Shown: positions 44,309-56,120, numbered from the stretch's first letter. The stretch: 64,000 nucleotides of DNA from Beverwykella pulmonaria (GCA_001599595.1 BCHH01000005.1:674034-738033), one strand, 5' to 3'. Numbers and translations are program-made. The notes: generated by a model from the letters alone, not told the origin.

Positions 44309-45919
44309 ATGGAATCTTCTGCAATCCCAATGCCTCCTTCCCTTTCATCGACGATAGCAATGCCTCCTTCACGTTCATCAACCCGCGCGAATCTCGGAGA
44401 GTCCCAGCTCCTCAATCTTCCAGTGGAGCTATTTCGGCTCATTGTCGAGATAATCATTCGTGATCATGGTGGTGTGGACACTGCTATGCGTCTTCGTTAC
44501 GTCTGCCGTATGGCTAAATTTCCCAGCTTACAAGTTCTCTTGGGAGCTGACACTCATTCAGACACCTTCGATGATGAGGTGATTCATACGATATGCAACC
44601 TTCGATCTCTACAGGCTCCGGCGAGGAACTTCGGGCGCTATCGACATGAAAATCTTGCCGTGCGGTACATTTTCGCTCGAATACGCTTTGGCCGTTCCGA
44701 CCAACATCACATTACGCAAGCAATCACAGACTCGGTGGAACGCATCATCTCGGAGATGCCCGAGCTAGAAGTCCGCCGAGAGGAGTTCCTGTACAGGCTG
44801 TGTTGGTGTGTTATTCAGATTAGTGGTGCCGCCCCAGTCGAGACGCTTCTGAACTCGTTCCACGGCCTGCATTCCCCCATACGTACAAAGGTCTGCCGAA
44901 TTACGCCTCTCGAGAATGTGTTTGCTGCAGCAGCGTTCCTGGGATTGACGCCTTTGGTGCAGCGCCTTCTCGGCAGTGTCAATCCCCAAAGGACGATATC
45001 AGACTTCGGGTGGCCATTGAACAGCGCCATTGCCGGAGGACACGACGATGTTGTTGGGCTCCTTTTGGGTCATGGATTCGCCCTCTCGGACGCACAATAC
45101 CCTCTTTTCTTGTCCAAAGACCACAGCATCCTGCTTCGAACACTCGTCGACCGAAACGCCGAGCCCAGTCCAGGAGCTCTTCGGGCAGCAATTATGCGTG
45201 CCACGGCTATAGGCGACTACGACACGGCTACACACTATACAGAGCGTCTACTAAATCAGCGACCGGACGTGAGAACACGGGAAGACTGGGCGGTTCTTCT
45301 TCTAGACTGGTCTGCAACTCGGAATGATAGGGAAGGCTTCTACGGCCTCTACAACTGCATCCTATATGTGTCTGCCGACTATGGGCATCCCGATCTGGTG
45401 CAATACGCGACTCAGAATGGTGCGGACGTGAACTGCAGACCAACGTGGTCTCTGATGGGGTTGGGTATGAGGGGGGTCGTGCGGAAAAGAGGTGCATTCA
45501 GTCCCCTCGAAATTGCAGCCAAGAGAGGGCACCTAGACATCGTCCGCTTTCTCCTCGGCCAAGGCGCAACTGCAACCCAAGAAGCTCTGAAGCAGGCAGC
45601 CATGCTGGGGTGGGTTGAAGTTACCCGCACACTGCTCGATGCGGGCGTTCGATTGTGGCCAACCAAAGACGATGCCGCCTGCGGCTTCGACGAGTTCACC
45701 GAAATCGTAAAGAGGGGACATGTCGAGATAGCCAGGCTATACTTGCACGGTGGTTTCAACAAGCGGACCGGTAAGAAGCTGAAGGAGCGTGCTGCGGCCG
45801 GGTACCGCGTTGCCAAGCAGACGGGCAACGGTGAGATCTTGGAGCTGATGAAGGAATACGTGTATGACTCGGAGACTAGTGAGGGGTTCCTGAGGATGCA
45901 GTATATTCCAATTAGATGA
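44309..45919 (+). CDS. Ankyrin-repeat protein
   Basis: A single-exon 536-residue frame. The N-terminus is Ser/Pro-rich with a short internal duplication (PMPPSLSSTIAMPPSRSS). An F-box-like helical segment follows (LLNLPVELFRLIVEIIIRD, about residues 33-53). Ankyrin units can be seen at about residues 210-235 (FAAAAFLGLTPLVQRLLG), 240-265 (LNSAIAGGHDDVVGLLLGHG), 355-380 (YVSADYGHPDLVQYATQNGA) and 400-445 (FSPLEIAAKRGHLDIVRFLL, QGAT; AAMLGWVEVTRTLLDAG). A further unit lies near 465-485. Such proteins are numerous in filamentous fungi and mediate protein contacts; the F-box-like start hints at ubiquitin-ligase adaptors, but this is weak. No lesion is seen. A MITE begins 20 bases past the stop. 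Confidence 0.85.
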   Translation: MESSAIPMPPSLSSTIAMPPSRSSTRANLGESQLLNLPVELFRLIVEIIIRDHGGVDTAMRLRYVCRMAKFPSLQVLLGADTHSDTFDDEVIHTICNLRSLQAPARNFGRYRHENLAVRYIFARIRFGRSDQHHITQAITDSVERIISEMPELEVRREEFLYRLCWCVIQISGAAPVETLLNSFHGLHSPIRTKVCRITPLENVFAAAAFLGLTPLVQRLLGSVNPQRTISDFGWPLNSAIAGGHDDVVGLLLGHGFALSDAQYPLFLSKDHSILLRTLVDRNAEPSPGALRAAIMRATAIGDYDTATHYTERLLNQRPDVRTREDWAVLLLDWSATRNDREGFYGLYNCILYVSADYGHPDLVQYATQNGADVNCRPTWSLMGLGMRGVVRKRGAFSPLEIAAKRGHLDIVRFLLGQGATATQEALKQAAMLGWVEVTRTLLDAGVRLWPTKDDAACGFDEFTEIVKRGHVEIARLYLHGGFNKRTGKKLKERAAAGYRVAKQTGNGEILELMKEYVYDSETSEGFLRMQYIPIR

Positions 45920-45939
45920 AGAGCTGAGAGGATGTTGTA

Positions 45940-46053
45940 CACGGCCCTCCCATGAATGGGTGACTAGCGTTATCCTTACATATCTTTAGTTTTCCACACG
46001 AGTTTTACATGGGCGGTGGCGCGTGCTAGTCACTTGTTCATGGGAGGGCCGTG
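45940..46053. mobile_element. Tc1/mariner-type MITE (114 bp), TA-flanked
   Basis: A 114-bp palindromic element with 29-bp terminal inverted repeats. The outer 17 bases CACGGCCCTCCCATGAA are identical at both ends; three transitions follow, then GTGACTAGC is again identical. It is flanked by TA on both sides (45938-45939 and 46054-46055), the target duplication of Tc1/mariner elements. It has no coding capacity and would fold into a hairpin in RNA. It lies in the 3' UTR zone of the ankyrin gene. Confidence 0.88.
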
Positions 46054-46055
46054 TA

Positions 46056-47082
46056 GAGTCACGTTGGGAGACTTGCGAGCCACAGCGCCGTTTCGTACGG
46101 GCTACGCCCGTCGCATTCAGCGTTCGGTGGATACTTGCACCATGTTTTTTCCGGCACAACTCACCCGTTCATGCCTTTCTTGTATCCATAACACCAACAC
46201 CATCTCCGTTCACACTTAGCCGTCCCTCCAACACTGTGAACCAACACCCCGTCATATGTGCTTGGTACGCTCCCAGCAAACCCCTCAGATTCCAACCGGG
46301 CTTGGCGATCGTTCGCACGAAAATCCGGGGCGCAACGCCAACCCAACGCCAACATGGAGCTAACTCACCCGAATTTTCGCCGCTGGCCTCGTCCAGCCAT
46401 CGTCGCTGAACGGCACGTCCAACAGTCGTATGATGTCGCCCCACCGCGTTGTGCGCTGTTACTCACGTGTTCGTATTGGAAATCCAATTCGGGCGCTCGG
46501 AGGAAGGGTGAGATGTGAGGCACTGCGAACATCACGATATCGCAAACATTGGGGCTTCAATCTATTTGACATGAATGGCTCGATTGGCGGTATGTTTGTC
46601 GGCCGTTTGTTGGGCGCGCGGCACGATCAGAGGTCTGGATCTTTTCTCTGTCTGCCGCCATTGGTGGGCTACCGAAAAGGACACCGAGCCCCGTGACGCC
46701 GGGTAGCCCGACCAGAGCGCTATTCCTTTTCAGATGCCGCGGCAGCTGAACCAGGCAAGGTGCGTCACGTTGCGCAGCCCGTGAGTCGTTGCTGAGCCAT
46801 GAGCCGTATGTGAGGCGGAGCCGTTCGCCGCCTTTTCCTCAACGCCTCGTCATGTCAAAATGCGGAGTAATACGGTAGCGAGAGGCAACGCCACGAGCGT
46901 GCACCAAATCTCACACCTCTTCGTGCGTTGTGTCACCTCACGATTCTCACTGAAAGACCCGCCTGCTCCCTCCCGCACCTCCTGCTCTCTTCGCTGCAAG
47001 AGCCCATTGGTGTTGGGCAGTACCATCATGCGCCCGTGTTGACCTCGTAACTTATCGCGTCCCTCGGTATCTGGATTACACC
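46056..47082. other. Gene-free region before membrane-protein gene
   Basis: GC-richer stretch with overlapping mirrored frames (46016-46518) and no recognisable family. The last few hundred bases hold the promoter and leader of the gene starting at 47083. Confidence 0.4.
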
Positions 47083-48566
47083 ATGAGTCCACTTCCACGA
47101 CCAGTGGAAGGGTTTCCCTTCCACATCCCCTCCAGCGCGCCCTTCGGCGCCCTCGAAAAACGCAGGGCTTTTGAGAAGCCGGCAGACTCACGGAGCCTTG
47201 TGCTCGAAGCGTGGGCGCAAGGTTATATGGTGGGATCTCTAGTGATATTGGCCTTCATAACGCTGGCCAATATGCGGAGAGGGGTCCTTCTCCACAAGGT
47301 AAGAATCGCAATCCGATTGTGCAAGCTCCACCGCTCATTTTTAATTTTTGCTAGCTTATTCTCCTCGAGGTATTCCATCTCCCCCAAGTTGGCACAGGTC
47401 CCGTTCGCGATTCTAACGAGACGTAGTTGATTCTCGGCCTATGGCAGGGATTTTGGCTGTTTTTCAACAGCCCCCTCGACGCCTGGTGGCTTTCGGTCAG
47501 CGCCATCTTCCTCAATGCTTCGTGGTCGCTACACAATGTCATCGCATGGATGAAGATAAGGCCGTTCCTATCTCGACCTGTCAGCTTGTTTTTCATTGGT
47601 ACAGTCATCCTTGTGCAACCCTATTGGGTGCTGGAAATTTATGCCAACTTTGCCTATTTCCACAATATCAATGAGCTGTTTTTGAAGACGCGACCATGGG
47701 AAGCCCTGTGTCGTGATCCTTGGTGGAGTTAGCATCTCCTCAAACATGGACCGAAGATCGATATGGAATGCTAATTGGCATTAGTTTTCACGACGATAAT
47801 GCTCTTTTGGACCATCAAGAGTTTATACGAAATCACCCTCAAAGAGATCATCCGAATTTCGCCCCGGTTCGCCATCATGCTCGTCGCTATGGTCCTCAGT
47901 ATCGTATTCATCGTTCTCGACATCTGTTCCGTGACGGGCGCTCTCCATACTGGGACGGTCGGCATAAACCCCTTCTGGAAACTTGCATTCGTCTTCAAAT
48001 GTCTTACGGACACGCTGGTGCTAGACGACTTCAAAATGGCGTTGGACCGGCTGAGGGCATTCAAAATCAGCCGTCTGGGGAGCTTCTCTCAGGACGTGAG
48101 CGACCGCCGATCCCGCAATAACACAAATCTTATCCACACGTGGGAAGAGGTGGCACGCGAAGCTCGCAAAACTCCTGCAATCATACCCAGCCCGGACGGC
48201 GAACTTGTCAAACATTCTAACCACTTCCCCGGCTTCAACCCACGGCAAAAACACGAAGACTCGGCAGTCTCTCCTCCCAACCAAATCCATCACAAGAACT
48301 CCTCAGGCGGTAGCTTCGAGCCGGAGGACTTAGTTCCAAGTGCACTGGCAGATATTCCGCTTATGAGGACGATGGAGGTTGCACATGCATCGGAGAGGAG
48401 AAATTCGGAGATGAAACACGTTGAGTGGATTGACGACGTTGACGAGATTCAAGAGCACTTGGCAGAAGAAAACGATTATGGCCAGGCACTGAGAGAGATG
48501 GAGGGATGCAGCCCGTCTACAAGCCCTACCAAGGCGAGTTTTCCGCGCCGGTCACATCCTCCCTGA
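47083..48566 (+). CDS. Seven-segment integral membrane protein, function unknown
   Basis: Exons 47083-47298, 47427-47727 and 47785-48566, with introns of 128 and 57 nt that both show CTAA-type branch sites, give 432 residues. About seven hydrophobic segments can be placed. The first is WAQGYMVGSLVILAFITLAN, then ILGLWQGFWLFF, WWLSVSAIFLNASWS, SLFFIGTVILVQPYW, TTIMLFWTIKSLYEI, FAIMLVAMVLSIVFIVLDI, and a seventh around FWKLAFVFKCLTDTLVL. A soluble C-terminal tail of about 180 residues is rich in Ser/Pro and acidic residues. The arrangement is receptor-like (GPCR-like), and similar fungal proteins are annotated only as integral membrane proteins. There is no CFEM domain or retinal lysine motif that I can recognise. 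Confidence 0.82.
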
Positions 48567-50887
48567 GACCACCATGCGATATTTAGAAACCCGAATTCAA
48601 TGCACACCGGTATATACCACGAAATCGCCAGGACCGTATCTATTAGACCATGATTAGAACACGACGAGGCGCCATGGAAAGATCTGAGCATCAACCCTAT
48701 TGAAAGCTCCATGCCCGGGGCTGAACAGCGTCTGCCTACCAAGGCCACACCTCTCGGCGCCCGACCCACTTCGTGACGTCATATCTAGAGGGCACGCACA
48801 ATGCTGTCAATTGAGCACGAGCTGATCCTTGTGACTCGTCTCGAATCTAACTCGCAGACATGTCGCCCTGGATTATTGTAGACAGACTTGATGAAAGGAG
48901 AGAAGAAAGTTAGAATTGGGGGAAGGTCTTGGCAGGATCATTTGTGGCATTTCCTGCGTTGAAGTAGCTTGAAATTTGTGAATACTACCGGTAGGAAGGT
49001 ATCACATCAATTTGTACGATATTTGCATAAATGTTGTTTCTATATCACGTGGTTGATGCCAAGTCCCGACACGGGCCTTGGTGCCTCAGGGCAGAACTTC
49101 CTCGTCCTTCTCCTCCACCTTGTCCATCTCTCCTCAGCCATCATCAACAGCCTCATTGTACGCTCAATAGGCTAATATGGCTCGATTTCTATCCCCACCC
49201 ACCATCCCAACAAGTTCGACACGAACCCAAACCACTTGCGTTGTTTTTTGCATTTATTTTGATTCTTTGCTTTTCTGTATATAGTCCGAAGCCGGGTGGC
49301 CAGCTCCCACTCAGAGTACTACGTACTACGTACTCTCCAATATCTGTAGGCCCCTGAGTACCCTCGGAGGGTATCTCATCGCTCGCACGTGACTGGGCCA
49401 TGAGAGTTCTCACACGAGACTCAACTACGGGAGCTGCCCCTGAGCTTACGCCCCCAAATCAAGCGTTACAAACAAGATAAACACCTACTTCCCTGATGAT
49501 GATGCGTGAGAGATAGATCATGTCATAATTCCAAAGTTGTTCGATGCGATCATTCTACTTCATGCACTTGAACAGTGTTCACATGTCTAGTTGCCTACTC
49601 ATTTCATGCTAGCCTACTGTCCCCTGCCCTTATCCTCCGTTATTCCCCTATTTTCACCGGGAGACCAGCAAAACCGAAGCGTTCATGCATGCCTTTACCA
49701 AGGCCGAGGTGGTGGGATTTCGCGGGTCAGGCTTAGCGTGCAAAACGGGAATCCCTACGTCGATCTTAGTTTTATCTCTCCCTGTCAATCAGTGCGGAAC
49801 TTGAAACAACTTTTGACGGTCTTGGCACATCTGAATGCGGCGTTAATGATCGAAGGATGTTGAAGTTCCCAATAACAGGGCTGGGAGCCACGCCAGGGTC
49901 CTGTTGAGCAGATCGATCAATTCCTTTCTGCCCTTTGCGCGCATTTCCATTTCATTGTTCTGTTCGGCTAGTCGAATATGGATTTTAGGCCGAGTATTTG
50001 GTGCCTCTTAGCTGCAATCTGTCCTAGAAGAATCCTAAGAAGACCTCTATGGAATGTAGCGGCGCTCACAAAGAGGCAGAAGAACTATTTTATGTACGAA
50101 CTACGTACAGGAGAATTGGCTTGAACCTGAGAGCGATAAGCATACCTACTTCCCTTCCGATGTTTCCTTAGGCTCGCATAGACCCTCCCGCCGTTAAGCC
50201 ATAGGCTGCCAAACAGTGAGCTATTACCCATCAATCAGTGCGCCGAGATCCGCCATAACCTTATTGTCTCTCCTAGAGCTCAGATAGCATAGATATAAGC
50301 AATAATTGTATTATTGAAATTTTATTTGAGATCTCCCAGACTTCACACTTTTTTAAATACCTGAACCTTCCACTCGTTCATTTCTTCATCCTCCTGCGGG
50401 CTGCCATTCTTTCAAACAACCATCATCATGTTTTCCCTCGGTTCTTGCGTCTATTGCCGCAGCGGCGGGTGTAGTGGGAAAACTAACAAGTTTTGCGGGA
50501 GCTTCGACGGGTGGTGGATCGGCGAGGCCTCTACAACCTAAAGGCTCAAAGTCCGCGTTTTCTCCAGCCCCGTTGTTCTCCCCCCAACAACAAAACTCAT
50601 ATCCACCATACTAACTACCCAAGCTCTCCTATTGCTCCTCACCAAAGCTGAAGTTGGCACTACCCGCTGCATCGGCTTCAACTACGGCGACGACACCGCA
50701 GAAGTGAATGTGGCAATCCCCTCCCACTCTCTTGCTTCTTTGATATGAATACTATCTAAACACAGACTTAATTACAACTCGGAGTGGTAACCTGTAGAAT
50801 GACAATTAGAAAACCTGTCTATATATGATCCTGTCGATTTCGCAGAGCCACAAAAGATAATCTGGCTTACTCCACGAACCCATTGCA
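48567..50887. other. Long gene-free stretch with weak relics
   Basis: More than 2.3 kb without an intact gene. At 50428-50620 one plus frame reads as an Ala-rich, secretion-signal-like segment (VLASIAAAAGVVGKLTSFAG) followed by a Gln/Pro-rich end, possibly the relic of a secreted protein. TATATCACGTGG near 49042 recalls the LTR box described elsewhere, but no LTR ends can be defined. Confidence 0.35.
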
Positions 50888-51854
50888 ATGATGAAAGGTT
50901 TTCTTGCACTCCTTGCAGCATCTCTGGTTCTTGCGCACTGTAGGTGAATTCAGGGCCTACTCTACCCCATGGTCTCTAACATACATCCTAGATGTCTTCA
51001 GACATCTCATTTTGAACGGCAAACAAACAGACCAGTGGCAGTACATCCGGTAGGTCCCTACGAACCATCGATCTTCTTCCCTCTCACAGCAGCAGCGAGG
51101 TTGCCGGCGATCCAAGCTACCCAGCTCCACCCTCCGACCAATTCGCAAAAGTCATCCCCCAGTACAATTTGTCCTCGCCAGATATTGTCTGTGGACAACA
51201 AGCCTGGTTATCAGGCCCAAATACCCAGACCGCAAATGTAGCTGCTGGGGACGAAATTGGAATTAGGTTTGCAACTGATATACCGTATGCGTATACTACC
51301 ATCGGTCACTAAGGACCGGTACATGTATATTTATCGAAGGCGCCTAACGGTGGCATTGAGGGATACTCTGGCATCGATGAGGATTGGTTTAAGATTGCGT
51401 ATGGTGGGCCAAGGAATAGGACGCAGTTCATACCTTAGCAGGCAACCGAGGTCAGCGCCACTTCCCTATCGATGAACCGCATTCATGGTCTCACGCTGAA
51501 CAATTCCAGTACAACTTCACCATCCCTCTCACCACACCGCCAGGCCAATATCTTGTCCGTATTGAGTCCATTTTCATCATGGACACGGAATTCTCCACGC
51601 AGTATTATGTAAGCTGTGGTCAGATCAATGTCAGCGGCAAAGGAGGCGGCTTTCCAAGACCTTACATCAAGTTTCCGGACGGATATAAGTCTAATGATCC
51701 CGGTAAGTTTTCTTTGTCGTTTAAATATTTGCTGCTGATGTGTTCTTTTGAAGGACTCGTGGTACCTAGGAAATACATGAATTGGTATGTTTGGGGTGAA
51801 GCGGAGGATTTTACGGGGTATGTGGCGCCGGGACCGGCGGTTTGGGAGGGATAG
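50888..51854 (+). pseudogene. AA9 lytic polysaccharide monooxygenase, disrupted
   Basis: A signal peptide (MKGFLALLAASLVLA, second of two adjacent ATGs) is followed directly by the mature N-terminal His of an AA9 copper 'histidine brace' (HY VFRHLILNGKQTDQWQYIR). Introns at 50940-50991, 51050-51089 and 51703-51753 fit. Conserved blocks follow: SPDIVCG, VAAGDEIGIRF, the second His in GH*GPVHVYLSKAPNG, DWFKIAYGG, FNFTIP-like YNFTIPLTTPPGQYLVRIE, QYYVSCGQINV (axial Tyr) and APGPAVW. A TAA interrupts directly after the second copper His, where relatives have Gln or Pro. A frame change lies near 51425-51445 before DEPHSWSHAEQFQ. The product would have oxidised cellulose or hemicellulose. The two lesions suggest a recent pseudogene unless they reflect assembly errors. 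Confidence 0.8.
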
Positions 51855-52118
51855 GTAAAGGGAGTGTAGGGGGAAAAGAAGCGCAATGACGCGGAGAGCT
51901 TTTGAGCTTTCAAACAGATGATGTTGTAGCGGAGAGTAGCGCGGTTCAGTGAATCAAAAATTCATTTTCAACGCCAGTCATTTGGTCGTTTTGCGTAGTT
52001 TTACTTCAACTTCACGTAATGCATTCAACCTTCACAAAAAAGCAAAAGAAACAAACAAAGACGGAAGAGTTTATTTTTACAAGTAGAGGTAATCTTCCAG
52101 AAATACATAAAGGGGTGT

Positions 52119-53903
52119 TTAGTACAGGGGGAGTTTATAAGCATCAAAAGTGTAGTCCCAAGTATTAAACGAGGCTTGATCAAAGACACAACTCTGTGTA
52201 GTCCCATTATCCGTCCACAACGGGCGTTTTGGCCAGGCACAAATCTGAGCGTTTGCTCCCATATTATCACCAGCAAGGTGCGTTGCATTGAGCGTCGAAG
52301 GCGTAATTCCATTCTCTACCCAATCGATCATAACAGCAAAATTTGTCTGCGGCCAGGGACCGTTCGGCTGAGCAGAGTCGGGCCCGCAATGAGCAGCGCC
52401 TGGAACGAGATAGAATTGGTACCAGTCCGCGAGCTTAGCGCTAGACTCATTGAGAGAGAGGCCAGGGTACATGATCTTGCGGACGGATTCGTGGTAGTGC
52501 ACGGATGAGCCAGCCGGGATAGAGCTGTCTGATTCGCCATGGAAGTGCAGGATCTTGCCGCCGTTGCTTTGGATGGTAGTAAGGTCGGGATTAGTGGTTT
52601 GTAGGGAGTCAGCGAACTTATACCAGCCCTCAACCATCCAGTCGCGCACAGTGTCGTAAGTTACGTTTGCCAGGGTTTCGAGGTTGTTCGCATCTAACTC
52701 TTCGAGGAAACGGGCGATCCACTCGCCGCCCATGGAATTGATGCTGAGACCCCAAGTTCCAGTGGTATTGTCATAGGTTGTAGCGGCGTCGGCAAAACCC
52801 GCGCTGGGCTGGTAGGAAATATAGGCTCTCTTTCCTTCGCTATCATGAAGACCATCTAGAATAGCTTGTGCCACTGCGATGCCCTGAGCAGTCACAGTTC
52901 CGTTCTGGGCGGGGTTGTTTGACGCACCACCGGGGCCCATCTGTCTCTTGGCCTTGCCCGGGCCTCCGAAACTGATTCCGGTGGAGGAGCTGGCGGCGCA
53001 GTAATAGGCCATTCCAAGGGTGGCATTGATATTGTAGTGAAGTTGGCAGAGATCAGTTCTAGAAACCACTCCATCTACTTTCCCATCTAGTGCATCGCAG
53101 TTTGAAATGGTCTCGTTAACAATCTTCTCGAACTCACAGGGTGATGGGTAGTAGCTCAGTGTCTGCTCGACAACGTTCGAGAAGATGTGATTGACTTGTT
53201 GCTGGCCGTATCTGAAAGCGGGTGCACCAGCAATGATGCCGTCATAAATGTCACCGTAGTGCTGAGCCTGAGACCAACCTCCATGGCCGCCTTCAGAGCA
53301 CCCTTGATAATACGCATAGAGCTTGTCGCTGCCCATGTCGAAGAAGTTCGTGGTGAAGGCCTTGCCGATCGTTGTGCATTCGCCGAGGCCCTTGTAGCCA
53401 AACATGTATACCGAATCCCAGTTTACGGATCCATTGGCATCGAGGAACACAGCATCGAAGTTAGTCGAGAAGCTGCCAAAGCCCCCATCTGTCGCCCCAG
53501 TGGCAGCGCCATAGCTGACGCCAGCTCCTCCAGAATTTTGTGAGTTGATAGCGTAGCCTCCTCCTCCTTGTGTTTGGTAGCGGTTTTTGAAGTTGGCGGG
53601 GGCGGGCATCCAGTATTGAACTAGCACTCTGTCATTTTTCCCATTGTGGCTGTAGGCGAAGGTTACGTTGCAATAGTCATAATTAGAGTCGGGGAACATG
53701 TTCTGGCCAGTGGAAGAGGCGTTGTATACGGCATTGGCAGAGACCGATGTTGGATCCACCGTGATTCCAAAGATAGTGCCATCGGCTGGTAGTGCGGAGG
53801 TAACATAGGATGTCGTGCATACGCTGGCAAGTGAAGTCGAGTTGCTGGCAGCAGCCGCTCCGGTAGCAACGGTGGCGCCGATTACTAGAGTTGGAGTGCG
53901 CAT
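52119..53903 (-). CDS. Tannase/feruloyl-esterase family secreted enzyme
   Basis: A single-exon 594-residue frame with a signal peptide (cleavage after about Ala19). The CS-D-HC catalytic arrangement of the tannase family (PF07519) is complete: Cys202-Ser203 in GCSEGGHGG, Asp459 in GESDSSIP, His505-Cys506 in GAAHCG. The paired cysteines form the disulfide that brings Ser and His together. Many N-glycosylation sequons are present, and GKAKR at 316-320 is a likely Kex2 processing site within the variable lid, as in dimeric fungal tannases. The enzyme should hydrolyse gallate or hydroxycinnamate esters during breakdown of plant material; the exact substrate cannot be read. It is convergent with the AA9 relic, which also acts on plant cell wall. 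Confidence 0.93.
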   Translation of the reverse strand: MRTPTLVIGATVATGAAAASNSTSLASVCTTSYVTSALPADGTIFGITVDPTSVSANAVYNASSTGQNMFPDSNYDYCNVTFAYSHNGKNDRVLVQYWMPAPANFKNRYQTQGGGGYAINSQNSGGAGVSYGAATGATDGGFGSFSTNFDAVFLDANGSVNWDSVYMFGYKGLGECTTIGKAFTTNFFDMGSDKLYAYYQGCSEGGHGGWSQAQHYGDIYDGIIAGAPAFRYGQQQVNHIFSNVVEQTLSYYPSPCEFEKIVNETISNCDALDGKVDGVVSRTDLCQLHYNINATLGMAYYCAASSSTGISFGGPGKAKRQMGPGGASNNPAQNGTVTAQGIAVAQAILDGLHDSEGKRAYISYQPSAGFADAATTYDNTTGTWGLSINSMGGEWIARFLEELDANNLETLANVTYDTVRDWMVEGWYKFADSLQTTNPDLTTIQSNGGKILHFHGESDSSIPAGSSVHYHESVRKIMYPGLSLNESSAKLADWYQFYLVPGAAHCGPDSAQPNGPWPQTNFAVMIDWVENGITPSTLNATHLAGDNMGANAQICAWPKRPLWTDNGTTQSCVFDQASFNTWDYTFDAYKLPLY

Positions 53904-56120
53904 ATTTGACAGGATAGCAGAAAGTGAATGGATTTTGGATGAAAAATCAGTCCAAGCAGGGATGAGAAACCAAGAGCTAGGTGAGCTGGTATGAAGAAGA
54001 CCGCAAGGGTGGTCTTCCTCTAGTGGGAATCATGCCTCTACATATATGAATTCGTTCGATATACACACCAGGGATATTCTACGGATATTTCCTGATGTCG
54101 TGTATACTGACGCGGCTCCGAGAAGCTGCAGTGTGGCTAGGCCGTGCCATGTCAACCGTTTAGGGTGGAAATCCCGTCGAATATCGGCAAGAGTCTAGGA
54201 AACAAGTGGCTGATGTACAAAACAATGGCACCGCCAAAGATAGATCCAAGTAAACAGGCAGATGAAAGGTTAATTGAGGGGCAATGACGACGTGCCGAAG
54301 CTTCGCCGGGTGAAGTCTTGTTCATCCGTAAGGCTAATTGGTGACGTTGTACGATGGAAACGAAACTATTTTCGATGGCCTTAACAGCTAAGTTAAACTT
54401 TTCAGCGGTTCCAAGCTTTTCCGGGGGAACCCCTTCCATCCTTGAAAATAATGTTTCATGTTAAAGAGGTTATTTAATGAGGTAGTTGACGATGGATTCT
54501 CTGTTTATTGACGGCCTGCAGATTCTGCCAAAGATGGGTAGACGCCCAACCAAAAATCTGGATGGGTTTTTTTAAATATAATGTATAACATTATGTTCTA
54601 GCTTTTCTTGTTGTTCATCGCTGTATCTCGGGTTTCTGTCCAACAGATATCAAGGTACCGATCCCAAAGCAGGCCTCAGGGCATTGCGCGAAATTAGGTA
54701 ACCAGAAATCAGAAGACGGATTGGCTGCGATCGCCCGTTCGTTTAAAGGTGCATCCGATCATCCAAGAGAGGGGTGGTGGGGACGATCTAGGATTACGTT
54801 GTTTGTTGTACGATCCACGCGTCTCAGCCCGCAGGGTTGGGCAGCCTTGGTAGTAGTCAGCCTATAACTGGCGGAGAAGCGCCGGCATCATGTACGATAA
54901 GTATTCGCAACTCGAAGTCATCGTCCTCGAATTTCCACAGTTCTTAATCTGAAGCATTTAGTAAGTTTCTTCTGTTATTGGGACTGTTTAGACAGTTCAT
55001 TGTGGCGAATATCATCTAATGAGGGGTTCTCCGGAGTGTTGAGTCTGATTCATTACGCTCGCCAATGCGTGCTCTGAAATATCGCTACCGTGGGGCGCGC
55101 TGTTGGTTTTAATAGTCAGTGAATCGCATCAAGATAATAGCGTCTCTCCATAGTTTTTCCTGTTCAATTAACGATAGAAGCAGGCTGGCGCGTTCTTCCA
55201 CGGAGAAAGCCGATCGTGCATTCGTAATTTCGGAAAAGAGAGGAGGTGAAGCCGCCTAGAACCTGCCTCTTCATGGCGCGTCTTTTGTGCCTACCGCCGC
55301 GCAGTTACTGTACTTTCGCCACTGAACCTACGCTATTGGAAGATAGCAAAAAGCTCTTCGTCTCTCATAATGAAGGCCCTTCTAGTCCCTATACGGTCAT
55401 TTGGGAATTGAGTGATGGAAACTGTTGGATAGATGTTGTGAAATGGTCACCGGCGGATTGGTTAATGAACTTTTCTTCCTGGGCTTCTTCATTCATTATG
55501 ATTCCATATTCAAAGAATGTCATTGATCGCGCAATGTAAGCCTTTTCATCAATAGCGACCGCCGAACGCGATCGCCTTAAAAAGCAAGCACACTTACTTT
55601 AGCTCCACGTTCCAAAGATGATGAAATACATTGGTGCAATTGCGCGCAACAACTCCATTCATTTTACGATATCGAATGTTTTGTTCTCTCGCCTTTTTAG
55701 ACCAGTCACAATGGTTCGCAGGCGATGATGGGGACGCCACGCTTCGATTAAGGACTTTGTGGCGCCCTAAGATTCGGTAATCCTCAAGCACGTGCTTGGT
55801 AAAAAGCAAGTCTGGCGCGAATTACTGACAACACGATTCTACTTTGAGGTGAAATGTCACTGCTGCATTTCGCACGCTTCGAGGTCTAATCCACCTTCCT
55901 AGGCCTGGTCCCTCTCGGACGATATTCAAACGAATCGGGCGAAATAAGCGATCATTTTGTAGTCGCTCATGAGCCATGATTGGTTCACAAGTCGGAATGG
56001 TCGCAAATCTGTGCTTCTGGAAGCCACATCAGGCAAAGATTTTCTGTTTGGCGTTCATTGAGGCTCGTATGTGGATGAAATCTGATCAACATGCAGTATG
56101 GCGACCCCGAAATGCGATGG
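53904..56120. other. Gene-free stretch upstream of tannase
   Basis: Holds the tannase promoter (a TATA-like ATATATGAA near 54040 on the plus strand reads as TATAT on the minus strand) and otherwise only isolated frames. A minus frame at 54152-54439 (95 codons, with one hydrophobic segment near its end) and a plus frame at 55246-55539 show no family resemblance; either could be a gene remnant. Confidence 0.4.

Noticed and set aside
49030..49060. TATATCACGTGG as a possible third LTR family member
   Set aside because: The box resembles that in the solo LTRs, but no TG...CA ends or 5-bp duplication could be found around it.
51285..51315. A 29-nt intron removing the TAA in the AA9 gene
   Set aside because: GT and AG are present but 29 nt is shorter than any other intron in the window, and removal would delete the second copper histidine.
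55246..55539. 97-codon plus ORF as a gene
   Set aside because: No motif, no splice partner and no signal; kept only as part of the gene-free region description.
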